DNA of 64,000 bases from contig NC_044551.1 of assembly GCF_007565055.1 (NCBI RefSeq), positions 92,100,089 through 92,164,088 of the forward strand. The letters run 5' to 3'. Shown here one piece after another: positions 1 through 11,479 of this stretch; the first letter of the stretch is position 1, and every line of letters starts with the position of its first letter. Origin of the DNA: Rhinopithecus roxellana. Its lineage: Eukaryota > Chordata > Mammalia > Primates > Cercopithecidae. A program made the position numbers and the translations under genes. The notes beneath the pieces were generated by a model. That model had not been told where the DNA came from, did no database searches, and worked only from the letters and a program-made list of their open reading frames with translations.

Positions 1-454
1 ACCGTCCTGGCTGGTGTCTGCAGTCACACGGATGACCCGTTACTTTGTCCCCAGCTCTCCTCCTGATGCCCACAGGCTCTGCTTCTGCACCGCCATCCGG
101 ATCATGCCGGGCCCCTTTTCCTGCCCTATCTGCTCACCTCTTCTCTTCTCTTGTGCTCTCTGACCCGGCTACTCCACCTGATGGAGGCGCCTGGGACACG
201 GATGGTTCCATCTCATCCCAAATCCATGTCCCCAGCCTCCAAAAAACTGGGACCCTGTGCAGCAGCCTCCTCTCCCACCACTTTCCTGAGACCACCAGTC
301 ATGAAAAAAGAAAAACCTATGTGTATAGTACCCATCTTTTCACCTAGATATAAAGGTACATTTATTATACGTTTTGGTACATTTTACACAAGAAAATAGA
401 ATCCTTTATTTTTGGAGACAAGAATTACTGATGAGCAACCATAAACAGGTTTTT
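1..454. other. Unique sequence, nothing recognised
   Basis: No repeat family, exon-like block or structural RNA is evident. Two overlapping frames (45-347 and 151-399) stay open for 82-100 codons but lack any recognisable protein pattern and end in AT-rich sequence, so I do not call a gene. Confidence 0.6.
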
Positions 455-463
455 AAAGTAGAC

Positions 464-758
464 TTTTTTTTTTTTTTGAGACGGAGTCTGGCTCTGTCAC
501 CCAGGCTGGAGTGCAGTGGCGCCATCTCGGCTCACTGCAAGCTCCGCCTCCTGGGTTCACGCCATTCTCCTGCCTCAGCCTCCCAAGTAGCTGGGATTAC
601 AGGCGCCTGTCACCACGCCCGGCTAGTTTTTTGTATTTTTAGTAGAGACAGGGTTTCACCATGTCAGCCAGGATGTTCTCAATCTCCTGACCTCATGATC
701 TGCCTACCTCGGCCTCCCAAAGCACTGGGATTACAGGTGTGAGCCACTGCACCTGGCC
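464..758 (-). mobile_element. AluY-like SINE, full length
   Basis: A T-run at 464-477 is followed by the reverse complement of a complete Alu dimer ending in cacctggcc. Y-type positions are visible in the first third (gcaagctccgcctcc, ttcacgccattctcc) and near the 5' end (ctcctgacctcatgatc). A 9-bp target duplication, aaagtagac, lies at 455-463 and 759-767. Confidence 0.93.
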
Positions 759-767
759 AAAGTAGAC

Positions 768-1224
768 CTTTTAAATCATATTGCGTTTTATAAAAATGTT
801 ACTAAGTATACGATGAGAAATTACTAATAAGCATCTTTATCTGTTTCCAATTTAGAGACACCAGGAGGAACGGCATGATAGGACTTTCAGATTTCTTCTT
901 TCCAAAGAGGAAACTTTTAGAAAACCTTGAAAACTCTGAAGATGTAGGCCATTAATACAGAGAAGAATACATTTTAGTGTCAAAATAGTGCTCTTTAAAA
1001 TTCTGGCATCAAATACAACTTATCCTGAATCACATACATGTGTAGTGTGTTTCTCTTCATGGGAATTTAGTGTGACAGTGCTTCATGGGGTCTGCTTCAT
1101 GATTGCTCTTCACTGTGCCTTTTAAGGACCTGAAGTATAAGAAATTGTTGACAGTAAAATAATCTCTTTTAGTAAATAATCTATTTGGTGACTGCAGAGT
1201 TGGAAGTAGGGCTGGGCAGTTTTA
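768..1224. other. Unique AT-rich sequence
   Basis: No repeat, exon or RNA gene recognised between the first two Alus. Confidence 0.5.
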
Positions 1225-1237
1225 AAAGTGGCTTTTT

Positions 1238-1520
1238 GGCTGGGCACAGTGGTTCAGGCCTGTAATCCCAGCCCTTTGGGAGGCTGAGGTAGGAGGATGA
1301 CTTGAGGTCAGTAGTTCGAGAGCAGCCTCGCCAACATGGTGAAACCCCATCTCTACTAAAAATAATACAAAAATTAGCCAGGCGTGGTGGTGGGCACCTG
1401 TAATCCCAGCTACTCAGGAGGTTGAGGCAGGAGAATCGCTTGGATCTGGGAGGTGGAGTTTGCAGTGAGCCAAGATTGTGCCACTGCACTAGAGCGAGAC
1501 TCCATCTCAAAATAAAAAAC
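1238..1520 (+). mobile_element. AluS-like SINE with a small deletion near the 3' end
   Basis: Starts ggctgggcac and ends in a short A-rich tail. The stretch that normally reads cactccagcctgggcgacagagcg is shortened to cactagagcg, an internal deletion of roughly 14 bases. A 12-bp target duplication, aaagtggctttt, is at 1225-1236 and 1521-1532. Confidence 0.93.
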
Positions 1521-1532
1521 AAAGTGGCTTTT

Positions 1533-2440
1533 CTTCTCCTTGACTCTAAGCTGGTGGAGGGGCTTGCCCTCTGCTCCCTGCCCACCCTCCTAAGACTCCC
1601 TGGGAAGGGCATTGGCAACTGAGGCTGGATCTTTTCTATGAAAGGTGGACCCCAGGGACCTTGCTGTCTGGCCCAGCGTCCGTGGCTGGAGAAAGTGTAC
1701 TGGACAGCAGCGTGATCCATTTGAATGGAAATAAGCATCCAAGATCCTTTATTTGCTTTCCTTTTATAAAGTCTTCAAAAATACCAGTACCAATGAATAC
1801 ATTTCAGGTTAGCTTCCAGGCCAGGGCTCAGGCCATGGAGAGAACTCATGCCAATGCCTGTCTGGAGGCCCAAGGAGTGAGCGTGGGCCTCTCTAAAACT
1901 TAAAGGGACAGATTACATGACGACTTTGGGGACAGCTTGCTAAGTGTCCATTTGGCAGCACTTAGGATGAGACATGCTTTCACCGTGACTATCTTATAGG
2001 GAGGTGATGGGGGAGGGTGAATAGAGTGCCTGCTTCCTCTAACCCTGGAGGCTGCCCACATTTACCAAGAGAACCTCATCCAACTGCTGACCAGCTCCGC
2101 ATGCAACACAGCATCCCTGGACCCAAGAAAAGACATTTGGAGAGGAGTTTTGTAAGCATGAGCATAGATGAGTATCACTGTAGATAAACGCCAACGTGAA
2201 AATCTGAATCTATAAAGTATAAATCAGGAACAGCTTTTCACTCAATCGAAAAGGCATGTGGTGTTTCAGTAATAAAAATCATGAAGTGTGGAGACTTGGG
2301 GCAGCGCGGGTGTGATTAGGCCCCCTCCTGCTGGTGAACAGGCCCTGGACTTTGTCCCTTGAAAAGGCTTTTGTCTCAAAAAGCGGGTTTTTCTTGGGAA
2401 CGACTTGGTCATAGAAGGAGAAATAGCATTCTGTATGAAT
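1533..2440. other. Unique sequence
   Basis: No gene or named repeat recognised. Open frames on both strands are under 90 codons and show no domain-like pattern. Confidence 0.5.
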
Positions 2441-2821
2441 CGGCGAGGGCTGCCAGAACAAAGTACTGCAGACCCAGTGCTTATGTAACAGAAACACTTC
2501 CTCACTGTTTTGGAAGCAGAAGTCCAAGGTGAAGGTGTCGGCAGGGCTGGTTTCTCCGGAGGCCTCTCTCCGTGGCTGGTGGATGCTGTCCTCCTCCTGG
2601 GTCCTCACTTGGTCTTCCCTTGTGCCTTTCCGAGTCCTCATTTCCTCTTCTTAGTAGAACACTGGTTATACTGTTTTAGGGCCCATGCTAATGACCTCAT
2701 GTTAACTTAATTACCTTTTAAAGATCCTGTCTCCAAATACAACCACAGTCTGAGTTACTGGGGGTTTAGACTTCAGCTTATGAATTCTGTTGGTGGGAAC
2801 ACAAGTTCCTCTATACCACAT
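2441..2821 (-). mobile_element. ERVL-MaLR LTR, MLT1 family, antisense
   Basis: Read on the minus strand this has the MLT1 order of blocks. On the plus strand they appear as gggctgccagaacaaagta, aggtgtcggcaggg, cctaatgacctcat-like, tctccaaatac, and a final actgggggttt-like block. About 380 bp, close to full length but diverged. It is a solo LTR with no internal retroviral sequence beside it. Confidence 0.8.
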
Positions 2822-2995
2822 TGCTTCTCCCAGCCCCTAGAATGGTTTTAGCCTGACTTAGCAAGTGAGAGCTCTGAAGTTCAAACAGAAAGATTTTCAC
2901 ATAGAAACATGTACTGGTGCTACAGGTATAAAAAGAAACCTAAATAGGAAAAACAAAACAAAACAAAACATGAACCTGCCTTGTCTAGTTGACAC

Positions 2996-3487
2996 TGTAA
3001 ACCAAAAAGTATGTGAGACAGATCTCAATCAACTTAGAAGTTTATTTTGCCAAAGTTGAGGACATGCCTGAAAGAACAAAACCATAGGATCACAGAGGCA
3101 GTCTGTGGTCTGTGCCTTCCTTCAAGGGCGATTTCAAGGGCTTCACTGTTGAAAGGGGAGAAGCTGGCTGGAGGGGACGGGGAGGGTGTGGCCTTACTGA
3201 ATCCACAGGCTGCAAGGGAAAAGGAGCAGACAGGAATCCTCAGTTACGTATTGTATGATCTTGTGCTCAGACGCATCGTGTGGTCCTGTGCTCAGTAAAT
3301 CCGCGCGTCACCCAAGATAAGGTGAACGCAGAGCTGCTACCTGAGGAAATTTTAACCTTTTCCCTGTAGCTCTCTGCTGAGGAGTGAAAGGAAAGGCAGC
3401 TTCCTGCATGACTCAGCTTTCAGCTTCATTTGTTTTCCTTCTGGCAGAGTGAACTGGGGTCCCAAGTTTTTATTTTCCTTTCATGAC
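2996..3487 (-). mobile_element. ERV1-like solo LTR, family not named
   Basis: On the minus strand the right part contains an AATAAA signal (plus-strand tttatt at about 3042) followed about 45 bases later by a terminus. The opposite end begins TGTCATGAAAGG on that strand. A 9-bp direct repeat, tgacactgt, overlaps both edges (2990-2998 and 3484-3492). These are LTR hallmarks, but the exact family and the 4-5 bp duplication are not resolved. Confidence 0.5.
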
Positions 3488-4551
3488 ACTGTCTGAACAC
3501 CTGTGTGACACAGTGGTGACCAAAATGCCAAGGCCTCATTCGGAGGATAAGTACTTATCTGCCCAGCCAGACCCAAAGTTTCAGAAAGCTCCTGAGAGTG
3601 AACTCTGGGTCTGGAGCAGAGTGGGGGTGGGCGCCCACCCAGGTCCTGTCCCCTGAGTGCTGGGCCGCTGGCCAGCTCAGCACGAGACTCAGACGCACAG
3701 CCTTAGATCACCCACACATAGGATTCTCCTGCTTAACGCTCTGTCCCTGTCCCTCCCCCCAACACAGTTGGGGATCTTCGTGTGGTTCCTGGTCACTCTC
3801 AGCTCAGTTCCAGCCCCCAGAGGTTGTCCCCACCTCACCACTGGGGCTGCAAGTGCCCAGAGGCCAAGCTCGATCAAGGGTGGAAGATGAGCTAATTTCA
3901 TAATTAACAAAGCATAATGGATCACTCTCCATGCCATTTAGTCGGGGGGCTTTAAATATCTTGCTCTAACACCTGATTAAAGTGCCATGCTTCTGTGAGC
4001 AAAAAGTGGATTGTTTGTGCCTCATAAACCGGGTTCCTAATCTCGGAATACCCAGGCAGAGGGTTTCCTCTCATCAAGGAAAACGCGTTCTGCTGTTGAT
4101 TTTGACTCTTCTTGTTACAAAGCTGAATCATCTATATTCCCCTTCAGAGCCTGCAGTTATTTCTTGTTAAAATAGCCAGAGGTAGTTGGGCTTTCAGCCA
4201 GATTGTTACTTGTCTTTAGGGGGTAACTCAAATGGTTTATTTAGTAACTACGAGCTTTGTTGCAGATATCATGAACTGGTCAAGATGTTGAATAAAATAA
4301 ACTGTTCAGGTGGCTGGTGTGTTTGAAGAAAGTGGCTGTGGGAGGAGAACAGCAGAAACTCCTTTGCTGCAGTGAGGATGGGAGGGGGTGCCTGAGGACC
4401 CTAACGGGGTTGGTGGGGCTCCGGTACGAGAAGGGGGGATTTGCTAGCACATGAAGAGGAAGCCACATCTGGATGTAGTACCTCGAGAGACAAAGACGAT
4501 TTTTCCAGTTGAAGTCACTTTAAAAATAAACTCTGAAGATGATGGAGCCTT
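3488..4551. other. Unique sequence
   Basis: No repeat or exon identified. Frames at 3598-3903 and 3657-3890 overlap one another out of phase and look like chance openings in GC-rich sequence. Confidence 0.45.
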
Positions 4552-4861
4552 TGCTGGCACCATGGCTCATGCCTTAATCCCAGCACTTTTGGAGGCCAAG
4601 GTGGGAGGCTTGTTTGAGCCCAGGAGTTTGAGACCAGCCTTGGCAATGGAGTGAGACCTCTTCTCTACAAAAAATAAAAAAATAAAAAAAAATTAGCTGA
4701 AAGTGGTGGCATACGCCTGTGGTCCCAGGTTCCTGGGAGACCAAGGTGGGAGGATAGCTTGAGCCCAGGAAGTTGAGGCCCCAGTGAGCTATGATTGCAC
4801 CACTGCACTCCAGCCTGGGCGATAGAGTGAGATCCCTTCTCTAAAAAAGAAAAAAAAAAAA
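4552..4861 (+). mobile_element. AluJ SINE
   Basis: Complete but diverged dimer. The older J-type reading is visible: gcttgagcccagga in both arms, a gtgagctatgattgcacc block, and a long A-rich middle linker (about 4670-4693). Ends in an A-rich tail at 4848-4861. No clear target duplication. Confidence 0.88.
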
Positions 4862-6199
4862 TCCTTGGCATTCATATGGTGTGACTTTGAAAAATATCTG
4901 CTTTTCCTTCATTGTAGTGTGGGGAGGGGGGTGGTGGGAAGCAGAATTGAAAAAGCTACAAGATGCAAATCAGTGGACGGTGGTTTTATCTTACAACTTA
5001 AAGAACAGTCTGTCCCTTTGAAATATATACCTTAAGTCTTTGTCCAGGCAGCAACAACCAGTGACTTACTTGGCTTCAGGCTAACTTTATTTGTTGGCTT
5101 CTGTAGTTTTCATCTCTAAAGAAAGTGGAGTGTATTTCTTCTATTGGTTTATGAGGTATAGGAAAAGAATGAAAGCAGGGATGACTCCAGAAATAAGTGC
5201 TTACCCAGCATGGTGGAGTTCTGAGGTGGCTGGGTGGGGCCAATGATTTGCTTTTGAAATAATTGTGCTACAAGTCACTCAAACTTACGATTGGTTATTA
5301 TTTCTTGGCAATCACTAGCATACTTGTGAATTCTCATAGTGTGAGAGAATCTAACTTACAAATCGTTTCCAAATGTAGTGAGTTTTTTATGTATACTCAA
5401 TTTAGCAATTAATGAGGAATGAACACAAATTAATCATTTATTGAGTCTGATTTTGCTATTTCCATAATTTGCAGCCAATAATTTTTTTCAAGTCTTAAAC
5501 ATTCTCAGAGGTCGATGAAACCCTTGTAGGCCTGCGGCTTTGTGCCTTAGCGTCTCAAGAATGAAATGGGTTCAGGTCCCCCGTCCCCCAAGGAAAATCC
5601 CAACTCTATTATGTTGCTTTGTACAATCGGGTTTTCCTGGTTATTGAAGGGGATTCCCCACCAGGACTCTGTGAAGTGCACAGAAGTAGGATTAACCCCC
5701 CTTTAGAGGGGCCTGGCCTAGAACTAAGATGCCAGGGGCAGCCAGGTCCTCCTTCTGCCCAGGGTCCAGGCCCACCCACCTGGCCTCACACTCCCATCCC
5801 TCTCAACTCTTCCATCCAACAGCATTCCCCGTATCTGCCCCATTTCCCCGTTCTGGCTTTTGGTGAGGTCAGGAGCCCCCACAGGTGAGAGGAACTGGAT
5901 GGGCAGGGCTGGGTTGATGTGCACTGTTTCCCGGAACCTTCATGCCTTCCCCGAGGTTGGAGCAGGGGTCCCACGCTTTCCTGTGCTGAGTTGGAGCCAG
6001 TTGGCCTGGGATAGAGAATGGCTTTCCGGGCACATGTCCCACCTCAAACCCCAGTCCCATTCTCGAATCTCATGGAAAGTATTAGCAGGGCGTGATCAGG
6101 AGAGCCACACAGCGTCCATGAAGTGCCCTGGCCGTGGGGCCTCAGGGCTGGAAGGACATTTGGGTTGGGATAATATTCAGGCTTAGGTGAAAATGCATT
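4862..6199. other. Unique sequence
   Basis: AT-rich to about 5560, then GC-richer. I see no named repeat and no convincing exon. The 5860-6186 open frame (108 codons) has no recognisable domain and overlaps three minus-strand openings, typical of GC-rich chance frames. Confidence 0.45.
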
Positions 6200-6334
6200 T
6201 ACCCAGCACCTGCTAAGGGCTGGACTCCCTGCCATGTGCGGATTTTGCAGCTAATTAAGTTCTCGTCCCAGTGGCAAGGAAGGCTGCTGTCATTACCCCT
6301 GTGTTATAGAGGCACACTTCAGCCATTTCCCTGG
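6200..6334 (+). mobile_element. MIR SINE, 5' portion
   Basis: Diverged MIR blocks in order: cagcacctgctaaggg, an ordered-count region, then cattacccctgtgttatag in place of the usual ccattttacagatgag. The 3' part is missing and the MLT1 LTR begins immediately, so the LTR may have inserted into it. Confidence 0.55.
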
Positions 6335-6803
6335 TTGTAGTCAGTTGAATAGTGTGACTCCCAGAAAGATATGTCCATGTCTTCACTCTGGAACTTACAA
6401 ATGTGGCCTTGTTTGGAAAAAGGGTCTTTGTAGATGTCATTAATTTAAGGATCACAAGATGTGAGCATCCTGGATTTAGGGCAGACCCTAAATCCAATAA
6501 CTGGTGCCCTTAAAAGAGAAAGGCAGAGGGGAGTTTGAGACACCAATGCAGGGGAGAAAGCCATGTGAAGGCAGAGACAGAGATTGGAGTGATGCTGCCA
6601 TCACTAAGGAGCGCTTGGAGCCACCAGAAGTTGGAGGAAGCAAGGAAGGAAGGATTCCCTCCTAAAAGCTTCAGAGGGAGCACGGTCCTGCTGACACCTT
6701 GATTTTGGACTTACAGTCCCCAGAACTGTGAGACAAGAAATTGTTGTTTGAAGCCACCAAGTTTGTGGTAATTTGTTTCAACAACCATAGGAAATGAGCA
6801 TAC
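6335..6803 (+). mobile_element. ERVL-MaLR LTR, MLT1 (C/D-like)
   Basis: Near-complete MLT1. Blocks in order: a TGTAGTCAGTTGAATAG-type start, gatgtcattaatttaagg, gccatgtgaaggcagag, ccaccagaagttgg, ctgctgacaccttga, ccagaactgtgagac and a closing aaccataggaaatgagcata. About 470 bp, solo. Confidence 0.88.
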
Positions 6804-7049
6804 TTATTACCTCTTTTCATGTAAACTGAGTCCAAAGGGGGCACCAGAAATGGGACAGAGCCCTGAAGCAAGACCTGGGTTTGGTTTTCTTTTGATTCTG
6901 AAAATAAAAGCCCTTTAAGGAATCAAGAGGTGGGGGAGAGGTTGAGGCTGAAGAAAGTTGAAGAACAGTGAAAGAATCTTGGCTCATTTGGAGGATCAGA
7001 GAGAGTTCTAGAATGGAGAGAAGATGGACCTGCACTAGAAAAATTTTCT

Positions 7050-7342
7050 GGCTGGGCGTAATGGTTCATGCCTGTAACCCCAACACTTTGGGAGGCTGAG
7101 GGAGGCGGATCTCCTGAGCTCAGGAGTTCGAGACCACCCTGGGCAACATGGCAAAACCCCGTCTCTACTAAAATGCAAAAAATTAGATGGGCGTGGTGAC
7201 ACATGCCTGTAGTCCCAGCTACTCAGGAGACTGCGGCACAAAAATCACTTGAGCCCCGGAGGCGGAGGTTGCAATGAGCTGAGATTGCACCACTGCACTC
7301 CAGCCTGGGCTACAGAGTGAGACTCTCTCTCAAAAAAAAAAG
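7050..7342 (+). mobile_element. AluS-like SINE
   Basis: Full-length dimer from ggctgggcgtaatgg to an A-tail at 7332-7341. A 10-bp target duplication, aaaattttct, is at 7040-7049 and 7344-7353. Confidence 0.93.
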
Positions 7343-7379
7343 GAAAATTTTCTAATTTCCAAAGGCTTTCAATGAGTTT

Positions 7380-7957
7380 CTGCCACAGACAGAATCCTAA
7401 GTCCTAAGGTGGCTTTCAAGATTCCGTCCACTGGCAGACACGTCCCATTGACTCTCCTTCCTTGAGTGTGGGTAGGCCTGTGTACAGTCAGGTACACAGC
7501 GGGACAGTACACGGTGGGACCACTACCCCCTCACTTGTGGTCTGTGACATGACTCAGCAGTAGGAGACTAGAGAGGGGTTCTCACACTGGCTTCGAAGAC
7601 ATAAGCTGTCACTGCGAGGGCGCCAGGTGCTGAGGACCTGAGGATGGCCTCTGGGATTTGAGAGTGACCTTCAGCCGACTACCAACCAGCCAAAAAACGG
7701 GACCTCAGCTCTACACTGCCAGGAGCTGAATTCTGCCAATGACCTGGATGAGTTGGAAGCGAACCTGGAGCCTCTGCTGAGATTGCAGCCTCGGCCCACG
7801 CCCTGACAAGCTTTCTTGCCAGGTGAGCAGAGGACTCGGCCAAGCTGGGCTTGGACTCTCCACCCATGGAGAAGGTCAGATGATGAATGTGGATCATGTT
7901 GCTAAGTTTATGATACTTTGTTATACAACAATAGAAAAGGAATGCAGTTTCTGAGCA
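7380..7957 (+). mobile_element. ERVL-MaLR LTR, older MLT1 subtype
   Basis: Diverged but ordered MLT1 blocks: gacctcagctctaca, ggagctgaattctgccaa, agcagaggactcggcc, and a 3' end with tttgttatacaacaatag. About 580 bp, longer than the C/D types, consistent with one of the older subfamilies. Confidence 0.75.
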
Positions 7958-8817
7958 AAGTTCCTCCCAAATTGTAACTGAATAGGAGCAGCTGAGCTTG
8001 AGCCTTGACTTTGTGCTTTTTTGCTGATTTGGTGGTTTTTTTATGACCAAGTATTAAAAATGGGTGTATATTTTAAAGTCATATTTTGAGACAAATCACA
8101 CAGTTAAAAAAAAGTTTAAAAGGCTCTGAAGAAAACAGAACAGATGAGCAAAAGTTGATCATTGGTTAAACATAAATGTGTTCCACATGAGAATGGAAAA
8201 TGTTTATTTCCATCGGTGTGGCCAGCAGTTCCCCTCAGAAGCCCCTCAGGTGAATTTGTAGCAGAAAACCTCCAGAGAGACATCTTCCCACGGACGCCTT
8301 TCCCTGGTGCCATCTAGAGGGCAGACTTCTAGCAAGTTCCACTAGCATGGTACCACCGTCACTTCTCTGCAATTCTACAAGCCACAGTCACACCCTCTTC
8401 AACAAGACCTGGATCTCAGCCCAGGGCAGGGGGGTTTCTCTGGGTGTACCATTCGAGTCCTTGGGGTAATGGCTGTTATTCATATCTGCTATTAATATAT
8501 TCTGTAAAATTCTCTTTACTTCTTGCCAGCCAATTCCTCGTACCCCGACCCTGTTGTAGTTACTGATCATTTATATAAAACTTTCCCTGTTCAAATCACT
8601 CAGTGGTTTCTCTCTCCTGATTGGACCCAGACTGATGCACGTTCCGAGCAGCAAGTGGCACTATGTGCCAAGCACCAGGTGATAATTTCAGAGAGCTGAA
8701 GTGACACAGGCCTGTCTCCAAAGAGTACACACAATGCCCAATTCAACACTTGAGAAAAGAAGGGAGAAGTATAAAATAAAATATATATATAAATTAAAAA
8801 ATAATGCCCAAGTTAAG
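7958..8817. other. Mostly unique sequence
   Basis: No gene seen. The part at about 8470-8640 (ending gattggacccagactgatgca) looks like an old LTR-type repeat that I cannot name. Confidence 0.4.
8310..8324 (+). promoter_or_regulatory. CTCF-like motif candidate
   Basis: The bases ctagagggcag match the core of the CTCF consensus at all eleven positions, but the preceding CCA is replaced by cat. This is a motif match only, with no proof of occupancy. Confidence 0.25.
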
Positions 8818-8962
8818 CAGACAGAGCATGGGGCTACAGGGTAAGAGACTGGATTCCAGACCTGATTCTGCAACTAAGTATGGAATCTTAGTTGGGGAGG
8901 ACTGTCCAATCACTCTGTTTCCTTGTCTGTAAACTACAGAAGGTAATGGACTCAGAGGCTTT
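8818..8962 (+). mobile_element. MIR SINE
   Basis: Ordered MIR blocks: agcatggggctacagg, ctggattccagacctgattctgc, then actctgtttccttgtctgtaaa. Diverged, 3' end lost. Confidence 0.75.
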
Positions 8963-8975
8963 CTGTTGGTTAGAG

Positions 8976-9470
8976 TAAAGCCAAGTAAAGCCAAGCTGCA
9001 GTAACAAAGTAACCAATTACACAGTGGTTTAAAGCATATAGAAGTTTATTTTCTCTCAAATACCCGTCCTCAGATGAAGGATCCTTGGTGATGGAGCTGC
9101 TCTGCTCCACATGATCATTCAGGCATTCAGGTTCTGTCCATCTTGTTGCTTTGCCATCATATGGACTTTCACTCTCATCTGCATGGGTGCAGTTCATAGG
9201 AAGGTGAAGAGCAGGGAGGAGGTCAGTGTCTTAAGGCCCAGACTTAGGAGTGGTGTCTATCACCTCCACTCACATGCCAGCAGGGGGTGCACTTAGCCAC
9301 GTGACCACATTGAATTGCGCAGCAGGTTGGGAAATGGAGTCTCTAGCTGAGTAGACACGTGTCCAGCCGCACCTTGATCACATGGAAGAAGTGAGAGTGT
9401 GTTAGGGGGCAACTTTCAATGTCCCCGGCCCCTGTTCCAGCTCTGCCAGACCCCTCTATGTGTTATGGAA
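8976..9470. mobile_element. Ancient LTR-type interspersed repeat, family not named
   Basis: Begins with a block of the type gctgcagtaacaaagtaacc...acagtggtttaaag...agaagtttatt, and continues with cacatgatcattcaggcattcaggttc and acgtgaccacattgaattgc. I recognise this order from mammalian genomes as an old dispersed repeat, but I cannot assign family or orientation with confidence. Confidence 0.5.
9277..9290 (+). promoter_or_regulatory. CTCF-like motif candidate
   Basis: CCAGCAGGGGGTGC fits the 14-position CTCF core consensus at 13 positions (T for C at position 12). It lies inside the ancient repeat at 8976-9470. Motif match only. Confidence 0.35.
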
Positions 9471-9984
9471 CATGACTGCATGTAAACTCCAGACTCCATT
9501 TAGGTAAGGAAGGAAAACATCTCTGGCAAGGTGGGAAATACATGCCTCATCATTCTGCTTTTGCATTTCAGAATCAAGATCTGAAGAGCTTGCAAAAAGT
9601 TCTTTTAGTGCTGAAAAGTAGGAAGGTGGCAGATGTGACTAACAAAACAGTCCTTGTGCATCTGCTAGGGAATACAGATTTTTTTTTTTTTCTCCAACAT
9701 AACAAGTTAGAATCCATCTGGGATTTGAGAAGTCTGAGCTAAGGTTTCCTGGATCTGTTTGCATGTGGAACAATGATGAAAAGAAGAAAATGATAAGTCA
9801 GTTTTAAAGAACTTTTCTTGTGTTTCAAGTAGAAAGAAGGCTTGAGAATTTTTTTACATTTTACTCTGGTGTAGAAGGATGGTGATATTTAAAGAGAAAG
9901 AATGAGCATTAAAACGAAGACATGAAAATAATTTAACCCATCAATTGTATTTTTATATGCTGGCACTAAGACCTTAAAATCATA
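9471..9984. other. Unique AT-rich sequence
   Basis: No repeat or gene recognised. A 13-base T-run lies at about 9679-9691 with no Alu attached. Confidence 0.45.
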
Positions 9985-10135
9985 ATGTATCTAATTCTCA
10001 CAAAAATATGTTAAAATAAGGACTATCATGTCCATTTTAAAGAGATGAAATGGAGGAAGATAATTTGTGTAAAGCCAAACAGCTAATAAGTCTTGCATCT
10101 AGGAGTTGAAGTTAGATCATTTGGCTTGAGTCCGT
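9985..10135 (+). mobile_element. MIR SINE
   Basis: Blocks aattctcacaaaaatatg, ccattttaaagagatgaaa, agccaaacagctaataagt and ttggcttgagtc follow the MIR order in its 3' half. Confidence 0.7.
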
Positions 10136-10428
10136 CAGAGATGAGCAACCCTTTTCTGTAATGCATCAGATAGTAAATGTTTTGGCCTTTGCAGGCATGC
10201 AGTCTCTGCTGCAACTGCTCAGCTCTGCTGTGTGAGAGCAGCCATAGACAATGTGAAAAGGAGTGAGTGTGGCCGTGTTCCAATAAAACTTTATTAATGA
10301 ACATAAAATTGAAGTTCATAGAATTTCACATCATAAAATATTTTTCTTTTTGAATTTTTTCAACTACTTACAAATGTGAAAACCATTTTTACCTTGTGGG
10401 CCATTGTTTGCTGCCCTTGGGTCTATGC
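10136..10428 (+). mobile_element. hAT-like non-autonomous DNA transposon fossil
   Basis: Contains ctgtaatgcatcagatagtaaatgtttt, then ctgctgcaactgctcagctctgc, gcagccatagacaatg and tccaataaaactttatt. These blocks belong to a dispersed element that begins with a cag-g-gtcggcaaac type terminal repeat. The family name is uncertain. Confidence 0.6.
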
Positions 10429-10464
10429 AGTTCACCTTGACCTTTTTCAACATGTTAAAGAGGT

Positions 10465-10660
10465 TAACCCACATTTACCAAGTGCCGCTACTCTGGGCAC
10501 TGCGTAGGGCACTCCGTGTCCTGGTCCACCAACTTGCTACCTGTATCTAGAGGTAGCTCCTGCTACCATTATTCACACTTTATAGATGAAGAAAGCAAAG
10601 CGGTCCTACCACAGGTGGAACAAGGACATGCAGCCAGCCAGGAACTGGGCTGATATCTGT
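10465..10660 (+). mobile_element. MIR SINE
   Basis: Near-complete diverged MIR: acccacatttaccaagtgcc, gcactgcgtaggg, attcacactttatagatgaag, then a caggaactgggctga 3' block. Confidence 0.7.
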
Positions 10661-10824
10661 TGATGGACATGAAGGAAGGATTTGGGTTGGCCATTAAGAC
10701 TCTCTCAGGACCTGACGAAAAGGGTGGGAAACTTAGGCACAAGATGGCAGGAGGACAGATGCTCCATGAGGATGGCAGGACGAGGACATGAATGCTTAAT
10801 ATTCTGGAAAATCCTCTGAGATAA

Positions 10825-11123
10825 GGCTGGGCACGGTGGCTCATGCCTGTAATTCCAGCACTTTGGGAGGCCAAGGCAATCAGATCACTTGAGATCAGGA
10901 GTTTGAGACCAGCCTGGGCAACATGGTGAGATCTTGTCTCCACTAAAAACACAGAAATTAGCCAGACATGGTGGCGGGCATCTATAATCCCAGCTACTTG
11001 GGAGGCTGAGACAGGAGAATTGCTTGATCCCAGGAGGCGGAGGTTGCAGTGTGCCAAGATCGTGCCACTGCACTCCAGTCTTGGCGACAGAGTGAGACGC
11101 TGTCAAAAAAAAAAAAAAAAAAA
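10825..11123 (+). mobile_element. AluS-like SINE
   Basis: Full dimer from ggctgggcacgg to a 19-base A-run at 11105-11123. An imperfect target duplication is visible: aaatcctctgagataa upstream (about 10809-10824) and aaatcctccgggataa about seven bases after the tail. Confidence 0.93.
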
Positions 11124-11479
11124 CCCTTGAAATCCTCCGGGATAAAACTCTCTGTTGAAGGAAGCTTTGGTCAGCAGTGAGCACATCGGGCACACTTGTC
11201 ACTGCCCCTTCTCATCCCGCCTTCTCTGCTTTGGTCAGGTGGTGCCCTCCTTCCATGGGTGGAGCCAGAGATGGCGGGTTCTGGCTGGTCAGATGGGAGT
11301 GGACAGAGAGGTCCGGGATCCTACCGGCTTTGTGACTGCATTGTGTGTCTCCTGGGAAGGATCAGGTGCAACCAGAGAAACCTTGAGCCTTCTCCAGATA
11401 CCTGAGCGGCAGCTGAGTTCCCACAGCCTCTGCGATCTCCCTTCTGAGGCTCTGGCCCCCAGTTTCCCAGTACCCCCTC

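Noticed and set aside
2996..3487. Assignment of the LTR-like block to a named ERV family
   Set aside because: The edge repeats and poly(A) logic support an LTR, but I could not match it to a family from memory, so only a general call is given.
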